In this document: positions 1 to 8,767 of the stretch, piece by piece | Numbering within the stretch: the first letter of the stretch is position 1 | How the letters are laid out: every line of letters begins with the position of its first letter | Assembly: GCF_002958735.1 (NCBI RefSeq) | Contig: NZ_PPGH01000037.1 | Coordinates: 434,001-498,000, forward strand | Source of the DNA: Chromatium okenii | GTDB lineage: Bacteria; Pseudomonadota; Gammaproteobacteria; Chromatiales; Chromatiaceae | Direction of reading: 5' to 3' | Length of the DNA stretch: 64,000 nucleotides | Translations under genes and position numbers: made by a program | The notes under the pieces: model-generated | Told to the model about the DNA's origin: nothing | Databases searched by the model: none | Seen by the model: only the letters and a program-made list of their open reading frames with translations

Positions 1-5
1 CGCCA

Positions 6-899
6 ATGATTGCCAACAATTTAGAAGCCTACCGGACGCACTGCCAAGCGCGTCTCGAATCTGCCCTTGATGACCTGCTGCCTCGCGTCAATGTGCAACC
101 GGTGCGTCTGCACGAAGCGATGCGTTATTCCGTGCTCGGCGGCGGCAAACGGATTCGTCCGCTGCTGACTTACGCCACCGGCGCAGCACTCGACATTCCC
201 GCTGCGCGTTTGGATCGTCCGGCCTGCGCGATTGAATTCATTCACGCTTACTCATTGATTCACGACGATTTACCAGCGATGGACGATGACGATTTACGCC
301 GTGGTCGCCCCACTTGTCACCGCGCATTTGACGAAGCCACGGCGATTTTGGCGGGCGACGCGCTGCAAACGCTGGCATTTCAGGCACTCGCCGAAGCCGG
401 GGATTTAGACCCGCGCATCCGCGTCGCAATGATTGAACAACTTGCTCGCGCCAGCGGTTCTCGCGGCATGGTTGGCGGACAAGCACTTGATTTAGAAGCA
501 GAAGGAAAACAATTGAATGTGACCATGTTGGAGCACATTCACATTCACAAAACTGGGGCGCTAATTCGTGCCGCCGTACAAATGGGCATTTTGGCTGATC
601 CCGCGATCAATCCCGATCACGCGGAACGTTTAGATCGTTACGCCAAATGCCTCGGGCTGGCGTTTCAAATTCAGGACGATGTGCTTGATGTGGAAGGCGA
701 AACTGCGGCGATTGGCAAAACCGCTGGGCGCGATCAAGTGCTGGATAAAGCTACCTATCCATCATTGGTTGGGCTGGCAGCCGCCAAAGAAATGGTCAGC
801 GATCTCACCGCGCAGGCGCTAACTGCGATTGCGATTTTTCCGGCTGGCGCAGAACCGCTGCGCTGGATTGCGGGCGCACTTGAAGGGCGCAAAAGTTAA
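6..899 (+). CDS. ispA: Farnesyl diphosphate synthase (geranyltranstransferase)
   Basis: Condenses dimethylallyl/geranyl diphosphate with isopentenyl diphosphate to make C15 farnesyl diphosphate, the cytoplasmic precursor for quinone, undecaprenyl and carotenoid chains. The 297-residue product has the family length and both aspartate-rich Mg-binding motifs: DDLPAMDDDDLRRG near residue 87 and DDVLDVEG near residue 222. The GGGKRIRP substrate-binding motif lies near residue 45. The first motif has the short-chain bacterial insertion (DDxxxxD), typical of IspA rather than long-chain synthases. The ATG is five bases into the window, so its ribosome binding site and any upstream partner (often xseB) are not visible. 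It is followed by one or two terminator-like hairpins, so it probably ends a transcription unit. Confidence 0.95.
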   Translation: MIANNLEAYRTHCQARLESALDDLLPRVNVQPVRLHEAMRYSVLGGGKRIRPLLTYATGAALDIPAARLDRPACAIEFIHAYSLIHDDLPAMDDDDLRRGRPTCHRAFDEATAILAGDALQTLAFQALAEAGDLDPRIRVAMIEQLARASGSRGMVGGQALDLEAEGKQLNVTMLEHIHIHKTGALIRAAVQMGILADPAINPDHAERLDRYAKCLGLAFQIQDDVLDVEGETAAIGKTAGRDQVLDKATYPSLVGLAAAKEMVSDLTAQALTAIAIFPAGAEPLRWIAGALEGRKS

Positions 900-906
900 A
901 TCTGCC

Positions 907-947
907 GCAGTTGGCTGTGACCACGACCAACTGCGCAGCACTTTTTT
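907..947 (+). terminator. Terminator-like hairpin after ispA
   Basis: An 8-bp inverted repeat (GCAGTTGG, 907-914, with CCAACTGC, 927-934) is followed seven bases later by a run of six T (942-947). The loop is 12 bases and the T-run is set back from the stem, so this is a moderate candidate for ispA. Confidence 0.4.
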
Positions 948-987
948 AACGGCAATTGACCCCCAAATTAAATGCCGTTGCTTTTTT
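948..987 (+). terminator. Second terminator-like hairpin between ispA and folE2
   Basis: AACGGCA (948-954) pairs with TGCCGTT (973-979), followed by GC and six T (982-987). Together with the preceding hairpin it would insulate ispA from folE2. The T-run ends only 16 bases before the folE2 start, so it may also act as folE2 leader structure. Confidence 0.45.
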
Positions 988-1003
988 AATTGGATAAACA
1001 CTC

Positions 1004-1840
1004 ATGGATCATTCGCTTGAATCGACCTGCTGTAACACTTCAACCGCTGAAATGGTTGATGTACAAGGCAGCGCCGATACCCGTCACATCGCTATTGACA
1101 AAGTCGGCATTAAAGATATTCGTCATCCGGTGCGTGTGCGTGAACGTAACGGAAATGAACAACACACTGTCGCCACGTTCAATATGTATGTGTATTTGCC
1201 GCATGATTTCAAAGGCACACACATGTCGCGTTTTGTGCAGATATTGAATAATCACGAACGCGAGATTAGCGTTGATTCATTCAAAGACATGCTGACCGAA
1301 ATGTCTGCGCGTTTAGAATCCGAAGCTGGGCATATTGAAATGCGCTTCCCGTATTTTATCAATAAGAAAGCGCCGGTTTCAGGAGTGGAAAGTCTGCTTG
1401 ATTACGATGTCACTTTCATTGGCGAAATTTGTCATGGACAACCCACTTTAGAAATTAAAGTGCAAATTCCCGTGACCAGTTTGTGTCCCTGTTCCAAAGA
1501 AATTTCGCGTTATGGCGCACACAATCAGCGTTCACATGTCACCGTGCAAATTCGCGCTCAAGATTTCATTTGGTTAGAAGAAATCATTGAAATGGTTGAA
1601 CAGGAAGCATCATCAGAACTATTCGGCTTATTAAAGCGCCCCGATGAAAAGTTTGTGACTGAACGCGCCTATGAAAATCCCAAGTTTGTTGAGGATATGG
1701 TGCGCGATGTAGCTAAACGCTTAAATGATGATGTGCGCGTCGCAGCCTATATCGTTGAAGCAGAAAACTTTGAATCTATTCATAACCATTCTGCCTATGC
1801 GTTAATTGCCCGCGACAAAGCCATTGAGGTCGCGCCCTGA
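1004..1840 (+). CDS. folE2: GTP cyclohydrolase I, FolE2 (type IB)
   Basis: Converts GTP to 7,8-dihydroneopterin triphosphate, the first step of tetrahydrofolate (and queuosine) synthesis. FolE2 is the variant that does not depend strictly on zinc. The 278-residue protein has the family's [10 protein letters not shown] motif with the metal-ligand Cys and the GAHNQRSH segment immediately after. Early conserved blocks ([27 protein letters not shown]) are also present. No Zur-like operator was recognised upstream. The stop TGA overlaps the likely CTG start of the next gene, so the two are probably co-transcribed. No canonical FolE is seen in this window, so whether FolE2 is the only cyclohydrolase cannot be told. 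Confidence 0.93.
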   Translation: MDHSLESTCCNTSTAEMVDVQGSADTRHIAIDKVGIKDIRHPVRVRERNGNEQHTVATFNMYVYLPHDFKGTHMSRFVQILNNHEREISVDSFKDMLTEMSARLESEAGHIEMRFPYFINKKAPVSGVESLLDYDVTFIGEICHGQPTLEIKVQIPVTSLCPCSKEISRYGAHNQRSHVTVQIRAQDFIWLEEIIEMVEQEASSELFGLLKRPDEKFVTERAYENPKFVEDMVRDVAKRLNDDVRVAAYIVEAENFESIHNHSAYALIARDKAIEVAP

Positions 1841-2562
1841 ATACGCCGCGTTGCCTGCTGCTGCACGGATTCACCGGCAGTCGGCAGGATTGGCAACCGC
1901 TCGTCGGCAATCATTCCGCAGTGCTCGCGCTCGCTCTGCCCGGACACGACCATCAACCCGCACCGCTCGGCGATTTCTCTCACGAAATCAACCTGCTATT
2001 GCAACGCCTTCCGCCCAGCATCGACCGCGTGATCGGCTATTCATTTGGCGGACGGCTGGCACTTGGTTTGCTGCAAGCCGCGCCCGCACGTTTTCGCGCT
2101 GCCACCATCATCGCCGCGCATCCGGGCTTGACCGATGCAGCCCAGCGCGAGCAGCGTCGTCACGCAGATCAATTATGGATCAAGCAGTTACGCAGCGAAG
2201 GACTCGCCGCATTTGTGGACAACTGGGCACAGCAACCGCTGTTTACGACGCAGCGCCATTTACCGCCAGCCATTCTTGCCCGCCAACGCGCCGGGCGGTT
2301 GCAACATCAAGCCGAGGGTTTAGCGAGCTGTTTAGAACGGCTGGGTTTAGCGGAAATGCCGAGCACTTGGGCGACGTTGGCGCAATTTTCCGGGCAATTA
2401 CACTGGCTGGTTGGTGGCGCAGATCAGAAATTTCTGGAATTAGCGCAGCAAGTGCTGCACTTGCGCCCCGCAACGACGCTGCGTATTTTTGATGGAATTG
2501 GGCATAACCCATTATTGGAAGCGCCCGAAAAGCTGGCAGAAGTGCTGCGCAGTTTCATCTGA
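1837..2562 (+). CDS. Alpha/beta hydrolase, MenH-like
   Basis: An alpha/beta-hydrolase-fold protein resembling SHCHC synthase MenH of menaquinone synthesis. The nucleophile elbow is GYSFGGR (MenH usually GYSxGGR), the oxyanion HGFTGS lies near the N-terminus, and the catalytic His is in [12 protein letters not shown] near the C-terminus. The first ATG/GTG/TTG in frame is GTG 1921, but starting there would remove the HGFTG motif and first strand. The frame is open back to 1828, and the only candidates before the motif are CTG codons. CTG 1837 overlaps the folE2 stop as CTGA, exactly where an ATGA overlap would be expected. I therefore place the start there (241 residues). Either a rare CTG start is used or an A was read as C. 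Substrate specificity is not proven by sequence. Confidence 0.75.
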   Translation: MNTPRCLLLHGFTGSRQDWQPLVGNHSAVLALALPGHDHQPAPLGDFSHEINLLLQRLPPSIDRVIGYSFGGRLALGLLQAAPARFRAATIIAAHPGLTDAAQREQRRHADQLWIKQLRSEGLAAFVDNWAQQPLFTTQRHLPPAILARQRAGRLQHQAEGLASCLERLGLAEMPSTWATLAQFSGQLHWLVGGADQKFLELAQQVLHLRPATTLRIFDGIGHNPLLEAPEKLAEVLRSFI

Positions 2563-2577
2563 TTTGTTCATTCCGTA

Positions 2578-2604
2578 GGTTGGGTTGACAGAGTCAACCC
2601 AACC
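2578..2604. repeat. Short palindromic repeat (GGTTGGGTTGAC), copy 1
   Basis: A perfect 12-bp inverted repeat (2578-2589 with 2593-2604) with a 3-base loop AGA, preceded by CGTA. Related copies lie at 3373-3400 and 3471-3507. It sits between the hydrolase and cysZ and can form a stable hairpin in RNA of either strand. Confidence 0.85.
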
Positions 2605-2641
2605 GACAATTGTTAATAAGTTCATTCCACGAGGAACGATG

Positions 2642-3376
2642 ATGGCAATACCAACAATTTCTGGTGCTGGCTACTTATTTCAAGGCATGTGGTTAATCAC
2701 CCGCCCGGGTTTACGGCGGTTTGTTTTAATGCCGCTACTGATTAACATCGTCGTATTTATTGCCGCAATTTACGTTGGCATCATGCAGTTTGAAGCATTG
2801 ATCCTGCAATTTCATGCTAGTGTACCAAGTTGGTTGCAGTGGTTAGATTGGTTATTGTGGCCGTTATTTATTGCCTTGCTATTTATCGTAGTATTTTACA
2901 GCTTCAGTTTAGTTGCCAATCTCATTGCGTCACCCTTTAATGGATTATTGGCGGAAAAAGTCGAATTGTTTTTAACCGATCAACCGCTGATTCAAGGCAA
3001 TGAAGGAACGCAATTGCTCGCCGATTTATTACCAACCTTGCGCGATGAAGTGGGCAAAATCCTGTATGCGCTGCTGTGGGCAATTCCATTTTTATTCTTG
3101 TTATTTGTACCAGTCGTTGGACCATTGCTATGGTTTTTGTATACAGCGTGGATGCTCGCAGTTGAATACGCAGATTATCCGATGGGCAATCACGGCGTGA
3201 AGTTTGCTGAATTGCGGCAGCGGTTACGGAAACAGCGCGGTTTAAGTTTGAGTTTTGGCAGCGCAGTCGCAGTGATGGGAATGGTTCCGATCATTAACTT
3301 TATTTTAATGCCGAGCGCAGTCGCAGGCGCAACGGCAATGTGGGTGCATGAATTAAACATGAGGCATCAATCGTAG
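2642..3376 (+). CDS. cysZ: CysZ-like sulfate transporter (EI24 family)
   Basis: An inner-membrane protein of the CysZ/EI24 family, which mediates sulfate uptake for cysteine synthesis. The 244-residue product (E. coli about 253) has about four hydrophobic segments. Family signatures are GxRRFVLMPLLIN near the N-terminus, ASPFNGLLAEKVE in the middle, LWFLYTAWMLAVEYADYP, and SAVAGATAMWV at the C-terminus. The longest frame begins with TTG 2585 inside the upstream palindrome. I prefer ATG 2642, preceded by GAGG with seven-base spacing; ATG 2639 is adjacent. The stop TAG falls in repeat copy 2. In a sulfur-oxidising phototroph a role in assimilatory sulfate uptake is plausible but not shown here. 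Confidence 0.85.
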   Translation: MAIPTISGAGYLFQGMWLITRPGLRRFVLMPLLINIVVFIAAIYVGIMQFEALILQFHASVPSWLQWLDWLLWPLFIALLFIVVFYSFSLVANLIASPFNGLLAEKVELFLTDQPLIQGNEGTQLLADLLPTLRDEVGKILYALLWAIPFLFLLFVPVVGPLLWFLYTAWMLAVEYADYPMGNHGVKFAELRQRLRKQRGLSLSFGSAVAVMGMVPIINFILMPSAVAGATAMWVHELNMRHQS

Positions 3377-3400
3377 GTTGGGTTGACGCAGTCAACTCAA
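3373..3400. repeat. Short palindromic repeat, copy 2 (imperfect)
   Basis: Begins CGTAGGTTGGGTTGAC like copy 1, has a GCA loop, and a right arm GTCAACTCAA with one mismatch. The cysZ stop codon (3374-3376) lies inside it. Confidence 0.75.
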
Positions 3401-3470
3401 TAACAAAGCATGAAAAAACGACTTATTCATGCAATAACAGTGCAATTCAATTGCTGTGATATTGGCGGCA

Positions 3471-3507
3471 GTTGTTGGGTTGCCAACAGCGGCAACCCAA
3501 CCTACGG
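3471..3507. repeat. Short palindromic repeat, copy 3 (inverted), possible glmS terminator
   Basis: TTGGGTTGCC (3475-3484) pairs perfectly with GGCAACCCAA (3491-3500) across a 6-base loop and is followed by CCTACG, the reverse complement of the CGTAGG that starts copies 1 and 2. So it is the same family in inverted orientation. It lies just beyond the glmS stop, and with copy 2 brackets the cysZ/glmS convergent junction. Confidence 0.75.
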
Positions 3508-3509
3508 CT

Positions 3510-5342
3510 TTATTCAACCGTGACCGATTTGGCCAAATTGCGCGGTTGGTCAACATCGGTGCCTTTGAGCACGGCGACGTGATACGCCAGCAATTGCAGC
3601 GGCACGGTAAACACCAGCGGCGCGAGCAGATTGTCGGTTTCTGGCAACCGAATCACCGTCACGCCGTGCCCTTCGTCCAGTGGCACCTGAAAATCAGCAA
3701 ACACAAACAGTTGACCGCCGCGAGCGCGAACTTCTTCCAAATTGGATTTGAGCTTTTCGAGCAGCGCGTTGTTCGGCGCAACCACGACCACCGGCATCTC
3801 TTCGTCAATCAGCGCCAGCGGTCCGTGTTTCAATTCGCCAGCGGGATAAGCCTCGGCGTGAATGTAGGAAATTTCCTTCAATTTCAACGCGCCTTCCATC
3901 GCAATCGGATACTGCTCGCCGCGCCCCAGAAACAGCGTGTGTTGCTTGTCCACGAACTGCTCGGCCAGCACCGCAATTTGGTTATCCAACGCCAACACCG
4001 CTTCGATTTTGCTCGGCAAAGTGCGCAGCAGCCGCACGAGTTGCGCCTCGCCCGCTGCATCCAGTCGCCGCTCGCGCCCCAACGTCACCGTCAACAGCAG
4101 CAGCGCAGTTAATTGGGTGGTGAACGCTTTGGTGGACGCGACGCCAATTTCCGGCCCCGCGCGAGTGAGCAGCACCAAATCTGATTCGCGCACCAGCGAA
4201 CTTTCCGGCACGTTGCAAATCGCCAGCGTGGTCGTGTAGCCGGAGGTTTGCGCCAGCCGCAGCGCTGCGAGCGTGTCGGCAGTTTCGCCGGATTGCGAAA
4301 TGGTCACAAACAGCGTATTCGGCAGGACAACGTGGGCGCGATAGCGGTATTCGCTGGCGACTTCGATCTGACACGGCAGCCCAGCAATCGCTTCGATCCA
4401 ATTGCGGGCGACCAGCGCAGCGTGATAACTGGTGCCGCAGGCGACAATGGTGACGGCTTGCAACTGCGCAAACAGCGCGGCAGCCTGATTGCCAAAACTC
4501 TCCGGCAGCACGCGATCCGCCAACAATCGCCCTTCCAACGTGGCGGCAATGGCTTGAGGTTGCTCGAAAATTTCTTTCAGCATGAAATGGCGATACGCGC
4601 CGCGTTCGGCTGCATCGGCATTGACGGCGGAGGTTTTCACCGGACGCTCCACCAGAACGCCGTCACGGTTCCAAATCCGCACCTGCTCGCGGGTCAACTC
4701 GGCGATGTCGCCTTCTTCTAAAAAGATAAAGCGATTCGTCACGGGCAGCAGCGCGAACACGTCGGAGGCGATGAAATGCTCACCAAAACCAACGCCAATC
4801 ACCAGCGGGCTGCCTTGCCGCGCTGCAACCAAATGCTCGGGATCGTGGGTATCAATCACGCCCAGCGCATAAGCGCCTTGCAAATGCGCAGTCACTTGCC
4901 GCACCGCGTCGATCAAATCTGCGCCAGCGGTCAGCGCGTCATACAGTGCATGAACGACGACTTCAGTATCAGTATCGGAAGTGAACCGATGACCGGCCGC
5001 AGTCTGCTCGCGGCGCAGCGTTTCGTGGTTTTCGATGATGCCGTTGTGCACAATTGCACAACGGTCGCGGCAAATGTGCGGATGTGCGTTGTGCGTCGCT
5101 GGCGCTCCGTGCGTCGCCCAGCGGGTGTGCGCGATGCCGAGCGTGCCGGGCAGCGGTTGCGCCGCCACTGCTTCACTCAACCGCGCCACCTTGCCGAGCG
5201 TGCGGGCGCGGTTCAGCATTTCCGGCGCGGCCAGTACCGCAATTCCGGCAGAATCATAACCACGGTATTCCAGCCGCCGCAGACCTTCGAGCAAAATGGC
5301 TGCAACTGGGCGTTGCGCAATCGCACCAACAATTCCACACAT
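3510..5342 (-). CDS. glmS: Glutamine-fructose-6-phosphate aminotransferase (isomerizing)
   Basis: Makes glucosamine-6-phosphate from fructose-6-phosphate and glutamine, the entry to UDP-GlcNAc for peptidoglycan, LPS and surface polysaccharide. The 610-residue protein has an N-terminal glutaminase domain that must start at Cys (MCGIVGA), so the start is 5342 rather than the ATG two codons upstream. [17 protein letters not shown] and a glutamine-specific FTSDTDTE segment follow. Two SIS domains follow: CGTSYHA near residue 303 and SQSGETADT near 349, then [10 protein letters not shown]-type residues, here [12 protein letters not shown]. The C-terminus has [16 protein letters not shown] and ends [12 protein letters not shown] as usual. 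It diverges from the adjacent glycosyltransferase and converges on cysZ. Confidence 0.97.
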   Translation of the reverse strand: MCGIVGAIAQRPVAAILLEGLRRLEYRGYDSAGIAVLAAPEMLNRARTLGKVARLSEAVAAQPLPGTLGIAHTRWATHGAPATHNAHPHICRDRCAIVHNGIIENHETLRREQTAAGHRFTSDTDTEVVVHALYDALTAGADLIDAVRQVTAHLQGAYALGVIDTHDPEHLVAARQGSPLVIGVGFGEHFIASDVFALLPVTNRFIFLEEGDIAELTREQVRIWNRDGVLVERPVKTSAVNADAAERGAYRHFMLKEIFEQPQAIAATLEGRLLADRVLPESFGNQAAALFAQLQAVTIVACGTSYHAALVARNWIEAIAGLPCQIEVASEYRYRAHVVLPNTLFVTISQSGETADTLAALRLAQTSGYTTTLAICNVPESSLVRESDLVLLTRAGPEIGVASTKAFTTQLTALLLLTVTLGRERRLDAAGEAQLVRLLRTLPSKIEAVLALDNQIAVLAEQFVDKQHTLFLGRGEQYPIAMEGALKLKEISYIHAEAYPAGELKHGPLALIDEEMPVVVVAPNNALLEKLKSNLEEVRARGGQLFVFADFQVPLDEGHGVTVIRLPETDNLLAPLVFTVPLQLLAYHVAVLKGTDVDQPRNLAKSVTVE

Positions 5343-5426
5343 GAGCAATTCTCGGCAATTAAAAGTAGAAGATGTGATATTAACGGATATTCTTTTTCTT
5401 CGATAACCATTTAACGGTTGCTGGCT

Positions 5427-6617
5427 ATGACACGCCCAATTCGCACACTATTATTTTCAACGCTTTATCCCAATTGCATTCGTCCCGGACACGGCATCTT
5501 TGTGGAAACGCGCTTAAAATATCTGCTCGCCAGCGGTGAAGTGGAAACTCGCGTGATTGCGCCAGTGCCTTGGTTTCCATTCAAACATCAGAGATTTGGC
5601 AGTTGGAGTCAATTTGCGCAAATCCCAAATTATGAAAAACATCACGGAATTGAGGTATGGCATCCGCGCTATGTATTACCACCAAAAATTGGTATGAATA
5701 TCGCGCCATTTACGCTGGCGCTGGGTGCGCGGCGCACTGTTGCGAATCTCATTCATAGCGGATTTGATTTTGATGTCATTGACGCGCACTATTATTATCC
5801 TGATGGTGTTGCAGCGGCGTTATTGGCAAAATGGTTTAACAAACCGTTGTTTATCACTGCTCGCGGCACTGATCTCAATTTAATTCCGCGTTACGTCATT
5901 CCGCGTCGTTTAATTCAGTGGGCTGAACAACGCGCAACGGGTTCAATTGGCGTATGCAAAGCATTAACGGATACGCTCATTCAACTTGGCGGCGATATGA
6001 ATAAAACGCATGTGCTGCGCAATGGCGTTGATCTTCAGCGTTTCACTCCACAGAATCAAGCAGAGTCGCGCTTAAAGTTGGGGCTGCCAACGGGTCAATT
6101 ATTGCTTTCGGTTGGATATTTAATCGAAAGAAAAGGTCATCATCTTGCGATTGAAGCATTAGCACAATTACCGCAAGCAATGCTGGCAATTGTTGGAGAA
6201 GGAGAAGAGCGCGAGCATTTGCGTCAACAAGCGCAAGCATTATCGGTTTCTGAGCGAGTGATTTTTGCGGGAGCGCGTCCGCAAACGGAATTGAAAGATT
6301 GGTATAGCGCCGCAGATATATTGTTATTGTGTTCTAGCCGTGAGGGCTGGGCGAATGTATTACTTGAATCAATGGCGTGTGGAACACCAGTGGTCGCAAC
6401 TGCGGTGGGCGGGACACCAGAAGTGGTGCAATTGCCTATTGTTGGACGCATTATGCGTGAACGAAGTGTTGCCGCGCTTGTTGAGGGCATTCAATCGTTA
6501 ATCAGCGATTATCCTGATCGCGCAGCGGTGAGAAAATATGCGGAACAATTTGATTGGGAAATGACAACGCAGGGGCAAATTGCGTTATTTCGATCGGGGT
6601 GTGGTCGGGAATTGTGA
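5427..6617 (+). CDS. Glycosyltransferase family 4 (GT-B)
   Basis: A cytoplasmic GT-B retaining glycosyltransferase, resembling the TuaC-like group used in exopolysaccharide synthesis. The 396-residue product has the acceptor-side N-terminal domain with [11 protein letters not shown] near residue 18 and [10 protein letters not shown] near 148. The C-terminal donor-binding domain has [10 protein letters not shown], a GEGEERE segment, and the E-x7-E motif in [22 protein letters not shown] split as [12 protein letters not shown] 5427 is preferred over TTG 5418. Its 3' end overlaps the convergent O-ligase gene by 33 bases. The exact sugars cannot be inferred. Confidence 0.85.
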   Translation: MTRPIRTLLFSTLYPNCIRPGHGIFVETRLKYLLASGEVETRVIAPVPWFPFKHQRFGSWSQFAQIPNYEKHHGIEVWHPRYVLPPKIGMNIAPFTLALGARRTVANLIHSGFDFDVIDAHYYYPDGVAAALLAKWFNKPLFITARGTDLNLIPRYVIPRRLIQWAEQRATGSIGVCKALTDTLIQLGGDMNKTHVLRNGVDLQRFTPQNQAESRLKLGLPTGQLLLSVGYLIERKGHHLAIEALAQLPQAMLAIVGEGEEREHLRQQAQALSVSERVIFAGARPQTELKDWYSAADILLLCSSREGWANVLLESMACGTPVVATAVGGTPEVVQLPIVGRIMRERSVAALVEGIQSLISDYPDRAAVRKYAEQFDWEMTTQGQIALFRSGCGREL

Positions 6618-7874
6618 AGGTGTTTGCTTAACACTGTTAACCGAATACTGTTCATTGTAGAAACGTTCGATTAAAACGACAAAACTCACAAGATGCCAAG
6701 GCAAGTCAAAATAAGATAAACTTAAAAAAGCGCCACCTACAAAATACGCCATTAAGCTAACCTGAAGCATTTTAGCCAGTAAATAAATTTCCTTAGCGTC
6801 AGGATTTTTTTCAGTTTTTTTAATGATGCTTTTTAATTTTAGCCAAGTTAATAAAAAAATAGTCAAAAACATTCCTAAACCAATCCAACCATGATCTGCA
6901 AGTACGCTAAAGTAAATACTATGTGCGGCATGAACATCCGTGGGTTCTGGTGCGTAAAGTGCAAAAGTCTCAGCACTCCAGCTATTAAGTCCGACCCCCA
7001 GTAAGTTATCGTTTGCGGCGTTAAAAGCGTACCACCAAGCGTTAATTCTTCCCATTGCTGAACCGTCTTCTTCGTGGTTTTCAATGGTATTCATCCGTTG
7101 ATACCAAGATTCTGGCGCAAAACTTAATAAAGAAAAAGCTAATACTGCAATGACGATGCCTGTTCCAAGTTTATTTTTGCTTTTAAGCCAATAGGTCAAA
7201 CCAATCGCAACAATCGCCAAAAGTGCGCCCCGCGAGTTACTTCCGATAATCGTAAAAAGACTTAAAACAGATGATCCCATAAGTCCATACTTGATCCATT
7301 TATTTGTTGCAATTTGATATAAGTAAACCATGAGCGGAATAGTCATTAAAACAGCCACTGCCAAAGCATTATTATCGGCAATAAAGCTTTCAGCTGGTCC
7401 CCAAACCCGGTATCCTCCTGCCGTCATAATTGTAAAAAAACCACCTTTAACACTAAAAAATCCAATTGAACAAACGATCACCCACAGCAACTGTTTTAAC
7501 TTGCTCATGTCGGTGATGAGCATCATTGTTAAGAATGTCACGAGTTGGATTTTAAATATTCTTTCATACTGCTCCAATGCACTTTCTGGAAAGTAGGCAA
7601 AAGCAGTTGTAATACCCATAAATAAAACAAAAATAATCCACAGAACAGTAATTAAATTAACTGGAATTTTTTTATTTTCTTTTGAAAACAACATTGAAAC
7701 AAATAACGTTAGTGCTGTCACTTGTGCAAATGGCATGCTATAAGCAAAACCATAAGATAAGCGATGTGGATTCATGTAGCTTAACCATGACCACAATAAA
7801 ATACCGATATATGGTTTCTTTAACGTGTAAATACATCCAAGTAAAACAAAGCAAGTAACTAGTAAATCACGCAT
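6585..7874 (-). CDS. O-antigen ligase-like protein, exosortase A-associated type
   Basis: A polytopic inner-membrane protein of the Wzy/WaaL ligase superfamily, 429 residues with about 11 hydrophobic segments. The N-terminal block (LLWSWLSYMNPHRLSYGF) and the periplasmic loop with AHSIYFSVLADHGWIG match the family I know as the putative O-glycosylation ligase associated with exosortase A (PEP-CTERM) systems. That subtype assignment is from memory of the family. No exosortase or PEP-CTERM protein lies in this window. It would transfer or polymerise lipid-linked glycans at the periplasmic face. It is convergent with the GT4 gene and lies in the same orientation as the methyltransferase upstream (9 bases apart), so those two are probably one unit. 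Confidence 0.75.
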   Translation of the reverse strand: MRDLLVTCFVLLGCIYTLKKPYIGILLWSWLSYMNPHRLSYGFAYSMPFAQVTALTLFVSMLFSKENKKIPVNLITVLWIIFVLFMGITTAFAYFPESALEQYERIFKIQLVTFLTMMLITDMSKLKQLLWVIVCSIGFFSVKGGFFTIMTAGGYRVWGPAESFIADNNALAVAVLMTIPLMVYLYQIATNKWIKYGLMGSSVLSLFTIIGSNSRGALLAIVAIGLTYWLKSKNKLGTGIVIAVLAFSLLSFAPESWYQRMNTIENHEEDGSAMGRINAWWYAFNAANDNLLGVGLNSWSAETFALYAPEPTDVHAAHSIYFSVLADHGWIGLGMFLTIFLLTWLKLKSIIKKTEKNPDAKEIYLLAKMLQVSLMAYFVGGAFLSLSYFDLPWHLVSFVVLIERFYNEQYSVNSVKQTPSQFPTTPRSK

Positions 7875-7883
7875 GGAAATATA

Positions 7884-8696
7884 TCATTTTTTTATTGCTA
7901 ACATGGATAAACCTGGACTTGCAACATGCCCCAGCCAACGTAAAACTGAGTTGCTTATAACAGTGTGAATAATATATCTTTGATAGGTAGATTTTTGTTC
8001 AGTATCCATAATATCGAATCGATCAAATGAGTCCATACCCATTTTCAAAAATTCTCGACGCAGTTGGTAAAAACTAAACCAATTAACCGCAGGATATGTA
8101 GCATAACCGGCTATTTCTGGACGGGTCGTTCTTGCTAGGTTTTCAAAGCGATGCTTTAATAAACTTGGATACCAACTATACAAAGGCAACGTAAATTCTT
8201 CTTGAATAGGGCATAGTTTATTCGTTGTGCTCACAAAAAGAACACCACTAGGTTTTAATATCCGCACGAATTCCTTGAGACAGGTTTCCCAGTCAGCTAC
8301 ATGCTCTAAAAGTTCAGGTGCAATGCACACATCCATAGATTCGTTTTCCCAAGGCAATTCAGTTGCCGAACCAAGTTGAAAATCAATGTTCAGATTTTCC
8401 TGATTAGCGCGTTGCTTGGCAATTTCTAAAAGTGCGGCATTAACATCCAGTCCGTAAACGCTGTGTCCTTCTCGCGCCCAAATCAAACTCATAATACCAG
8501 CATTACAACCAATATCAGCAACATTAAGGCATCCAGAGATGCCACGTTTTTTTAAATTTCTCTTAACACAATTTGCAATTCCTTGCATACGCTGAACGCT
8601 GGTAGCGGTTAAACTTTTTTCAGCATAATAGTCAACAAATTCTTGACGTGTGCCGTGATCGAAAGTGTTTTTAGTTTTTTTCTTCAATTCTTTCAT
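7884..8696 (-). CDS. Class I SAM-dependent methyltransferase (Methyltransf_11 type)
   Basis: A cytoplasmic methyltransferase of 270 residues. The SAM-binding motif I is VADIGCNAG near residue 59, the acidic residue after strand 2 is GLDVN, and the IAPELLEHV/FVRILKPSG region marks motifs post-I to III. The longest frame starts at TTG 8711, but ATG 8696 has GGAG nine bases upstream and is preferred. The gene is AT-rich like its island neighbours and is presumably involved in methylating a sugar or glycolipid. The substrate is unknown. The upstream GGAG may lie within the eroded end of an IS630 relic. Confidence 0.75.
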   Translation of the reverse strand: MKELKKKTKNTFDHGTRQEFVDYYAEKSLTATSVQRMQGIANCVKRNLKKRGISGCLNVADIGCNAGIMSLIWAREGHSVYGLDVNAALLEIAKQRANQENLNIDFQLGSATELPWENESMDVCIAPELLEHVADWETCLKEFVRILKPSGVLFVSTTNKLCPIQEEFTLPLYSWYPSLLKHRFENLARTTRPEIAGYATYPAVNWFSFYQLRREFLKMGMDSFDRFDIMDTEQKSTYQRYIIHTVISNSVLRWLGHVASPGLSMLAIKK

Positions 8697-8767
8697 TGGG
8701 TTGTACTCCAAACTGATGTTAAAAATTGAGTTGATCCACCGATAATAGCGAACTTATCGCTCAGTAA

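Noticed and set aside
1806-2492. 228-codon frame overlapping folE2 and the hydrolase
   Set aside because: Arg/Ala-rich with no motif, while the hydrolase frame has the alpha/beta-hydrolase motifs.
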